DNA of 64,000 bases from Pseudoalteromonas ulvae UL12 (lineage in GTDB: Bacteria; Pseudomonadota; Gammaproteobacteria; Enterobacterales; Alteromonadaceae): contig NZ_AQHJ01000027.1 of NCBI RefSeq assembly GCF_014925405.1, positions 124,001 through 188,000 on the forward strand, in the 5' to 3' direction. The translations under genes and the position numbers were made by a program. Below the pieces are notes generated by a model that searched no databases, was not told the DNA's origin, and saw only the letters and a list, made by a program, of their open reading frames with translations. Below are positions 58,260 through 64,000 of this stretch, piece by piece; the first letter of the stretch is position 1, and the number at the start of each line of letters is the position of its first letter.

Positions 58260-59248
58260 TGCAATTGCTCGATATTCGAAACTTAACGATTGAACTTGAA
58301 ACTGGCGGCACGGTAATCCGCGCTGTCGATAAAGTGAATTTGAGCCTAAAAGAAGGCGAAGTACATGCTTTAGTTGGTGAGTCAGGTTCTGGGAAAAGTC
58401 TCATCGCAAAAGCCATTGTCGGTGTACTCAATGAACGTTGGAAAGTGACTGCCGATAGGATGCATTGGCGGGGAATTGATTTAATGCGTTTATCTGCAGA
58501 AAAACGCCGAAAAATTATTAGCCAAGATATTGCAATGATTTATCAAGAGCCCAGCCGTAGCCTAGATCCAACCACCAAAATCTATGAACAAATAGAAGAA
58601 AGTATCCCTTGTGAAGATCTCAATGGTTTTTTCTGGCAAAAAGCATCGCAGCGTAAAGAGCGCTCGCGAGAATTGCTGCATAAAGTGGGGATCAGAGAAC
58701 ATAACAAAATTCTTGATAGTTACCCCCATGAGCTATCAGAAGGGATCTGTCAAAAAGTCATGATAGCCATGGCCATTGCACGTAAACCAAGCCTATTGAT
58801 TGCTGATGAGCCGACTACAGCGTTAGAAAGTACCACTCGTGCACAAGTATTTCGGCTTTTAAAAAGCCTTAATTTATTAAAAAACATGTCCATCTTAATG
58901 ATTTCACATGAATTAGAAGAGCTGGTATCTTGGACTCATTGCATCCATGTATTGTATTGCGGCCAAATGGTCGAAGCAGGCCCCACTAAAAAAATATTTA
59001 AAGCCCCTCATCACCCCTACACTCAGGCCTTATTAAAAAGCTTGCCTGATTACAATATCGATTTACAGCACAAGGGGGAGATTTACGCCCTTAAAGGCAC
59101 CATCCCAACACTGCACCACCTTCCAATTGGCTGTCGCTTAGGACCTCGTTGCCCGCAAGCACAAAAAGCATGTGTTGCTACGCCTCTACTTACCAATTAT
59201 CACGGTCACAGCTATGCGTGCCACTTTCCCCTCATTAAAGAGAAGTAA
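58259..59248 (+). CDS. sapD: Sap ABC transporter ATPase D
   Basis: This 329-residue ABC ATPase (E. coli 330) shows Walker A GESGSGKS (44 on), Walker B LLIADEP and the C-terminal oligopeptide-transporter domain ending LGPRCPQAQKACV. The signature motif is LSEGICQ instead of LSGGQ; E. coli SapD has a similar LTEGECQ, so the degeneracy is ancestral and only one composite ATP site may be fully active. The start overlaps the sapC stop by one base (TAATG). The frame stays open upstream but that extension has no family match. Confidence 0.93.
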   Translation: MQLLDIRNLTIELETGGTVIRAVDKVNLSLKEGEVHALVGESGSGKSLIAKAIVGVLNERWKVTADRMHWRGIDLMRLSAEKRRKIISQDIAMIYQEPSRSLDPTTKIYEQIEESIPCEDLNGFFWQKASQRKERSRELLHKVGIREHNKILDSYPHELSEGICQKVMIAMAIARKPSLLIADEPTTALESTTRAQVFRLLKSLNLLKNMSILMISHELEELVSWTHCIHVLYCGQMVEAGPTKKIFKAPHHPYTQALLKSLPDYNIDLQHKGEIYALKGTIPTLHHLPIGCRLGPRCPQAQKACVATPLLTNYHGHSYACHFPLIKEK

Positions 59249-59250
59249 TC

Positions 59251-60012
59251 ATGCAGCCTGTCTTAAAAGTTCAAGCGTTATCAAAAGAGTTTAATGTCCG
59301 AGCAGGCATGTTTCGCAGCAAAAAGCTCAAAGTGCTCAGTGACATTTCTTTTTGTTTAAACGAAGGCCAAACCATAGCCATTATTGGTGAAACTGGTTCA
59401 GGAAAAAGTACCTTAGCCAAAATTTTAGCTGGCGCGGAACGATGTGATACCGGTCAAATCTTACTCGAAGGACATATTCTTGAAGATGGCGGGCACAGAC
59501 AACCCAATTGCCGTGATATTCGATTAATTTTTCAAAGCCCTGCAAGCTCTCTGAACCCGAGTAGCCCTATCGGCAAGATGTTAAACGAGATCCTCTTACA
59601 TAACACTGAGCTGAGCCATACTGAACGAAAAGAGAAAATCAATACCACCTTGCTCAAAGTCGGTTTATTAAGTGAACATAAACTCTACTATCCACATATG
59701 TTCTCGGGGGGGCAATTACAACGTGTAGCCCTCGCTCGGGCACTGATCCTTGACCCAAAAGTTGTAGTACTCGATGAAGCGTTATCTGCACTTGATCCAT
59801 CTGTACGAGCACAAACGGTTAATTTACTGTTGAAGTTACAGCGGGAGTCAAATTTAAGCTATGTGCTTATTACTCACCACTTAAGCCTAGTCAAACATAT
59901 GAGTGATTCGATAGTTGTATTAGATCATGGCCATATCGTTGAATGCGGGGAGACTCATGCCGTATTTGCTGATCCACAATCTAAGATTACTCAACGTTTA
60001 TTAAACTGTTAA
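59251..60012 (+). CDS. sapF: Sap ABC transporter ATPase F
   Basis: This is the second ATPase of the transporter, 253 residues. Walker A is GETGSGKS near 46-53, the signature is the canonical FSGGQLQRVALARAL, Walker B is VVVLDEALSALDPSV, and the switch His is in LITHHLS. It pairs with the degenerate SapD to make an asymmetric ATPase dimer. It is the last gene of the unit, with a strong terminator 12 bases on. Confidence 0.94.
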   Translation: MQPVLKVQALSKEFNVRAGMFRSKKLKVLSDISFCLNEGQTIAIIGETGSGKSTLAKILAGAERCDTGQILLEGHILEDGGHRQPNCRDIRLIFQSPASSLNPSSPIGKMLNEILLHNTELSHTERKEKINTTLLKVGLLSEHKLYYPHMFSGGQLQRVALARALILDPKVVVLDEALSALDPSVRAQTVNLLLKLQRESNLSYVLITHHLSLVKHMSDSIVVLDHGHIVECGETHAVFADPQSKITQRLLNC

Positions 60013-60024
60013 TTTAAAATTACC

Positions 60025-60060
60025 CCATTAAAAAAGGCGCCTAAGCGCCTTTTTTAATGG
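60025..60060. terminator. Long perfect bidirectional terminator
   Basis: Sixteen bases starting CCATTAAAAAAGG pair perfectly with their complement around a CTAA loop, covering all 36 bases. U tracts arise in both directions, so it ends sapF (+) and ppiD (-). Confidence 0.92.
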
Positions 60061-60072
60061 GTGACATACAGA

Positions 60073-61983
60073 TTAGTTTTGCTCTGCTTCAACTGTCGTT
60101 GCAGCAGCTTTCACTTCAGCTTTTTGCTTAAGTGCGTCAACAAACACTAAATAATTACGGTTAATTTGCTCAACTGTAATATTTTCTTTAGCACGAGGAT
60201 CTAACTCAGCTGTAGGCGCTTGTTTAACAGCTAAAAGTGAAACCAGTGCAACATCACCATTCACCAGAGTAATACGCTCTAGTGTAGGCTGTCCTTCGCT
60301 AGGATGGCTGATTTGGAAGACATCTTTAGCCATACCCGGAGCCAGCGTGTAATCATTACGTTTTACATCACGGGCTTGCTCAACATTAAGTGTCAACTCT
60401 TGCGCTACATCTTGTAAAGATGAACCTGCTTGTAATTTAGCAAAAAGCTCTTCACCACGAGCAGCATTTAGTTCAGAAGCTTTTTGCTTCACTAGTACAG
60501 CTTTAATTTGCTCTGTCACTTCAGCTAATGATTTAGTGTCAGCAGGTTTATGCTCTTTTACACGCATTACGATGACATGCTCATTACCTAGCTCAATCAC
60601 TTCAGAGTTTACTTTATCTTCTAATAATTCAACTGAGAATGCAGTTTGTAACACTGATGGGTTATTAATCGGTGCAGGTGCATTCAATTGGCTAAATAAT
60701 GGTGTCGTTTGAACTGGCATCTCAACCGCTTCAGCCGCTTCAACTAAAGAATCAGCGACTTCAAATGCCAATTCAGCTAAGCGAGTTTGTAACTCATAGA
60801 AGTGCTCTGTCTTATGTTCTTTTTCTAGGCGTGCAACAAGCTCAGCTCGCACATCGTCAAGAGTTTTCACTTGTTCAACTTGTAGATCTGTTAACTTGAT
60901 GATGTGAAAACCAAATTCAGACTGCACCACCTCAGAGACATCATTTTTAGCTACAAGTGAAAATGCTGCATCTTCAAAAGCAGGATCCATCATATCTCGG
61001 TCGATCCAATCTAAGTCACCACCGACTTCTGCACTGACTACATCATCTGATTCAGTTTGAGCTAACTCAGCAAACTCTTCGCCCGCTTTGATTCGTGCCA
61101 ATAAAGCCTCTGCTTTTTCTTGTGCAGCCGCTTCATCTTCAGATGAATCCACTAAGATGTGTGCAACACGGCGTCTTTCAGGTTCCAAATACTGTGCTTT
61201 ATTTTCATTGTATAGCGCTGTAATTTCTTCTTCAGTGACTTCTTTGACAACTGGAATTGAATCAGCTTTTAATTCTACATACTCAAGAGATACTTGCTCT
61301 TGTGACAAGAACTGACTTTGATTAATGGTGTAGTAATCAGAAATCTCTTCGTCCGTAATTGTAATATCTTGGCTAACTTGCTCTGCAGTTAACAAGACAT
61401 AATCTAAATCACGTAACTGACCTTGCAACTGTGTTGTGGCGACAACTTCACTTGGTAAAGCAAAATCACTGGCTGCAACTGCTGACACTAATTGACTACG
61501 AGTCATTTCTTCACGTAAGTAGTTACGAAAAGTGTCCGGTTGGAAGTTCATTTGGCGAATAACTTGCAAATAACGGTCGTTACTAAATTGACCACCAATA
61601 TTAAAATATGGCAAGGTGCGGATTTCTTCTTTTATAGCCGCATCGCTTACGCGTAAACCGAGTTCGTTAGCCAGTTGTGATTGTAATTCTTGTTGAACTA
61701 AACGATCGATAACACCTTCACGTACACGTGCCATGTAAGCTGGATCACTGGCGATTTGGGTGAAATACTCACCAAATTGCTGCTCTAAACGGCTTCGCTC
61801 ATTCTCATAAGCGCGAGCAAATGTGGTTTGGCTTATTTTTTGTCCATTGACTACAGCTACAGGTTGATCATTAGCCTGCCCTAGGTAGCTGCCTATTCCT
61901 GCTAAGGCAAACGATAGGATCACTAGACCAAGAATAATCTTGGCAGTAAGTCCTTGAGAGCCTTCTCTTATTTTCTCTAGCAT
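60073..61983 (-). CDS. ppiD: Periplasmic folding chaperone PpiD
   Basis: PpiD is an inner-membrane-anchored chaperone at the Sec exit. The 636 residues (E. coli 623) have one N-terminal membrane helix (ILGLVILSFALAGIGSYLG), a SurA-like N domain (about 35-200), a parvulin domain (about 268-360, RRVAHILVDSS to FGFHIIKLTD) and a long C-terminal domain. The E. coli parvulin domain is inactive and the same may apply here. Order lon-hupB-ppiD is conserved. Confidence 0.96.
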   Translation of the reverse strand: MLEKIREGSQGLTAKIILGLVILSFALAGIGSYLGQANDQPVAVVNGQKISQTTFARAYENERSRLEQQFGEYFTQIASDPAYMARVREGVIDRLVQQELQSQLANELGLRVSDAAIKEEIRTLPYFNIGGQFSNDRYLQVIRQMNFQPDTFRNYLREEMTRSQLVSAVAASDFALPSEVVATTQLQGQLRDLDYVLLTAEQVSQDITITDEEISDYYTINQSQFLSQEQVSLEYVELKADSIPVVKEVTEEEITALYNENKAQYLEPERRRVAHILVDSSEDEAAAQEKAEALLARIKAGEEFAELAQTESDDVVSAEVGGDLDWIDRDMMDPAFEDAAFSLVAKNDVSEVVQSEFGFHIIKLTDLQVEQVKTLDDVRAELVARLEKEHKTEHFYELQTRLAELAFEVADSLVEAAEAVEMPVQTTPLFSQLNAPAPINNPSVLQTAFSVELLEDKVNSEVIELGNEHVIVMRVKEHKPADTKSLAEVTEQIKAVLVKQKASELNAARGEELFAKLQAGSSLQDVAQELTLNVEQARDVKRNDYTLAPGMAKDVFQISHPSEGQPTLERITLVNGDVALVSLLAVKQAPTAELDPRAKENITVEQINRNYLVFVDALKQKAEVKAAATTVEAEQN

Positions 61984-62018
61984 TATTAATTCTCTTTGGT
62001 CTGAGCTGTACTACATGT

Positions 62019-62050
62019 AAAAAAAGCGCATCTTAACAGATGCGCCTTTT
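62019..62050 (-). terminator. Terminator after hupB
   Basis: GCGCATCT (62026-62033) pairs with AGATGCGC (62038-62045) around TAAC. On the minus strand it is followed by seven T. ppiD starts 35 bases beyond it. Confidence 0.88.
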
Positions 62051-62145
62051 TACTTAAAGTTTTTGGCATGATTACTAAAGTAAACTTTTATAACCGGTGC
62101 GCAAAACGCCAATTTGTGCCGAAAACTTTCGTCTGTAAACAGTGA

Positions 62146-62418
62146 TTAGTTTACAGAATCTTTCAGCGTTTTACCTGCTTTGAAAGATGGAATATTTGCT
62201 GCAGCAATTTCGATTGTTGCACCAGTTTGTGGATTACGACCTGTGCGAGCAGCACGCTCACGTACAGAGAAAGTACCAAAACCAACAAGTGCGACAGAAT
62301 CACCTTCTTTTAATGCATTTGTTACTGAGCCGATGAATGAGTCTAGAGCGCGGCCAGCAGCAGCTTTAGAAATGTCAGCGCCTGCAGCGATTTCGTCAAT
62401 TAGTTGAGACTTGTTCAC
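62146..62418 (-). CDS. hupB: DNA-binding protein HU-beta
   Basis: HU bends and compacts DNA as a dimer. The 90 residues match the family: [20 protein letters not shown] at the start and the arm signature [21 protein letters not shown]. The start codon follows GGGGATGATATT, with GGGGA as ribosome-binding site. It sits between lon and ppiD. Confidence 0.97.
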   Translation of the reverse strand: MNKSQLIDEIAAGADISKAAAGRALDSFIGSVTNALKEGDSVALVGFGTFSVRERAARTGRNPQTGATIEIAAANIPSFKAGKTLKDSVN

Positions 62419-62448
62419 AATATCATCCCCTTACATTGTTGTAGATGC

Positions 62449-62492
62449 CAGCGTTTGAATTATTCTTTTTTACAAACGCTGTTTTTATTATC
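62449..62492 (-). promoter_or_regulatory. hupB promoter -10 and 5'-terminal leader hairpin
   Basis: On the minus strand GATAAT (62492-62487) is a good -10. Transcription should begin near 62480. Starting there, CAGCGTTTG (62481-62473) pairs perfectly with CAAACGCTG (62457-62449) around 15 bases, so the transcript would begin with a stable hairpin. No clear -35 is seen. Confidence 0.5.
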
Positions 62493-62538
62493 CTAGATAA
62501 GGCACGCGAGCATGACTTTCTAAATTTAAATTCGTTGT

Positions 62539-62566
62539 AAGCCTAGGCCCTACAAGGGCTAGGCTT
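62539..62566. repeat. Hairpin without U tract between lon and hupB
   Basis: AAGCCTAG (62539-62546) pairs with CTAGGCTT (62559-62566), and CCCT with AGGG continues the stem inside after one bulged G. No T run follows in either direction, so a simple terminator is unlikely; an mRNA processing or attenuation site is possible. Confidence 0.5.
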
Positions 62567-62636
62567 AAAAACCAGTGCCTAACTTAGCATACCTCTTCGA
62601 TTTGAAAAGCCCTTTACAGCACTTTTTTTACGATTT

Positions 62637-64000
62637 TCATGCTTTTTTTTCAGTTTCGATTGAAAAAGTATCAATCGGATTAACTAAAGCTAACTCAAGC
62701 ACTTCATCGATCAATTTAACTGGATGAATTGATAAGCCTTCGACAACGTTTTGAGGGATTTCTTTTAAGTCACGTTCATTATCTTTCGGGATAATAACGG
62801 TTTTAATTCCGCCTCGATGGGCCGCTAAAAGTTTTTCTTTTAAACCACCAATAGGAAGGACTTCACCACGTAACGTAATTTCCCCTGTCATCGCAACTTC
62901 TGAACGTACAGGATTACCCGTGAGACTTGAGACTAAACAGGTCACCATGGCAATACCCGCACTTGGCCCATCTTTTGGTGTTGCGCCTTCAGGAACATGA
63001 ACATGAATATCGCGTTTTTCATGAAAATCAGCATTAATACGCAATTTATCAGCGCGGCTTCTCACGACAGTCATTGCCGCTTGAATCGACTCTTGCATCA
63101 CATCGCCTAATGAGCCGGTATAAGTAAGTTTGCCTTTACCAACAACAGCGGCACTCTCAATGGTCAGTAAATCGCCACCGACTTCAGTCCATGCAAGACC
63201 GGTAACTTGACCTACGCGATCATCACCTTCGGCTTTACCATAATCAAATCGTTGAACACCAAGATACGTTTCTAGGTTTTCTTGATTGATTGTGACATTA
63301 CTGACCCCTTTGGTAAGCAAGATTTCTTTAACGGCTTTACGGCACAACTTAGAAATTTCACGCTCAAGATTTCGTACGCCCGCTTCACGAGTGTAATAGC
63401 GAATGATGCCTATAATGGCACTCTCTTCGATAGTAATTTCTTTCGCCTTCAGTCCATTACGCTTAATTTGCTTAGGTACTAAGTGCTGCATCGCAATATT
63501 GAGTTTTTCGTCTTCGGTGTAACCAGCTAAACGAATCACTTCCATGCGATCTAATAACGGCCCTGGTATATTAAAGCTATTAGATGTGGCAACAAACATT
63601 ACATCAGATAAATCATAATCGACTTCAAGATAATGATCGTTGAATGCTGTATTTTGCTCAGGATCGAGTACTTCTAATAAGGCTGAAGCTGGATCTCCTC
63701 GCATATCCGATGACATTTTATCAATTTCATCAAGCAAGAATAGCGGGTTTTTCACGCCAACTTTAGACATGTTTTGTACGATTTTACCAGGCATCGCACC
63801 GATATAAGTACGACGATGACCACGAATTTCAGCTTCATCACGCACGCCACCAAGAGCCATACGAATATACTTACGGCCTGTTGATTTCGCAATTGATTGA
63901 CCCAGTGATGTTTTACCCACACCTGGAGGACCAACAAGACATAAAATGGGCCCTTTGAGTTTATTCGTGCGTTGTTGCACTGCTAAATACTCAATAATTC
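62637..64000 (-). CDS. lon: Lon protease, C-terminal part (5' end outside window)
   Basis: Lon is the ATP-dependent serine protease for abnormal and regulatory proteins. The frame is open to the right edge, so only about the last 454 residues are present. Seen are Walker [10 protein letters not shown], Walker [10 protein letters not shown], sensor ATSN, and the protease domain with catalytic Ser in [10 protein letters not shown] and Lys in [14 protein letters not shown]. The N-terminal substrate domain lies beyond the window. Confidence 0.98.
   Translation of the reverse strand, partial: IIEYLAVQQRTNKLKGPILCLVGPPGVGKTSLGQSIAKSTGRKYIRMALGGVRDEAEIRGHRRTYIGAMPGKIVQNMSKVGVKNPLFLLDEIDKMSSDMRGDPASALLEVLDPEQNTAFNDHYLEVDYDLSDVMFVATSNSFNIPGPLLDRMEVIRLAGYTEDEKLNIAMQHLVPKQIKRNGLKAKEITIEESAIIGIIRYYTREAGVRNLEREISKLCRKAVKEILLTKGVSNVTINQENLETYLGVQRFDYGKAEGDDRVGQVTGLAWTEVGGDLLTIESAAVVGKGKLTYTGSLGDVMQESIQAAMTVVRSRADKLRINADFHEKRDIHVHVPEGATPKDGPSAGIAMVTCLVSSLTGNPVRSEVAMTGEITLRGEVLPIGGLKEKLLAAHRGGIKTVIIPKDNERDLKEIPQNVVEGLSIHPVKLIDEVLELALVNPIDTFSIETEKKA

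Overview
The window looks like ordinary chromosome from a marine gammaproteobacterium of the order Alteromonadales, most likely Pseudoalteromonas or a close relative. This placement is an inference. It rests on the AT-rich composition, the gamma-type order of the housekeeping genes (rpsB-tsf-pyrH-frr-uppS-cdsA-dxr-rseP-bamA-skp-lpxD-fabZ-lpxA-lpxB-rnhB-dnaE-accA-tilS, map-glnD-dapD, lon-hupB-ppiD), and the mix of phhAB, a methionine gamma-lyase, an AGCS sodium symporter and a very large Calx-beta/cadherin-like secreted protein. I see no insertion sequence, prophage, CRISPR array, tRNA or rRNA gene.

Layout. 1-4.1 kb (+): a three-gene envelope cassette with an LTA-synthase-like transferase, an EptA-type phosphoethanolamine transferase and diacylglycerol kinase DgkA. 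4.3-9.1 kb (-): a 1600-residue modular secreted protein. 9.8-11.3 kb (+): an AGCS amino-acid symporter. 11.3-14.1 kb (-): a small coiled-coil protein, a divergent DEAD-box helicase, an unknown protein and a small lipoprotein. 14.3-21.2 kb: a Rossmann-fold protein, an octanucleotide repeat, the 4.5S SRP RNA gene, a DUF3014 protein, a patatin-like lipase, a Kef-type antiporter and a diguanylate cyclase.

20.8-41.5 kb (-): a long conserved cluster read from rpsB (right) to tilS and a small membrane protein (left). It covers translation (S2, EF-Ts, RRF, TilS), UMP kinase, isoprenoid and phospholipid precursors, outer-membrane assembly (RseP, BamA, Skp), lipid A synthesis (LpxD, LpxA, LpxB with FabZ), RNase HII, replicase DnaE and acetyl-CoA carboxylase alpha. 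Many junctions are 1-11 base overlaps. 41.8-46.8 kb (+): map-glnD-dapD and a periplasmic protein. 46.8-49.4 kb (-): phhA-phhB and a methionine gamma-lyase.

49.6-60.0 kb: the phage-shock block pspA-pspB-pspC-ycjX-ycjF (-) faces pspF, which runs directly into sapABCDF (+). 60.1-64.0 kb (-): ppiD, hupB and the C-terminal part of lon, which runs off the right edge.

The regulatory reading is richer than the gene list. I could place a sigma-54 promoter before pspA, a near-perfect TyrR-type box before phhA, strong promoters with GC-rich discriminators before rpsB and the 4.5S RNA gene, and many bidirectional terminators. No clearly new defence or mobile system is present. The least ordinary items are the LtaS-like/EptA/DgkA cassette with its 22-bp-spaced direct repeat, the giant modular secreted protein, the accA terminator that abuts the tilS start codon, and the hairpin at the predicted 5' end of the hupB transcript.
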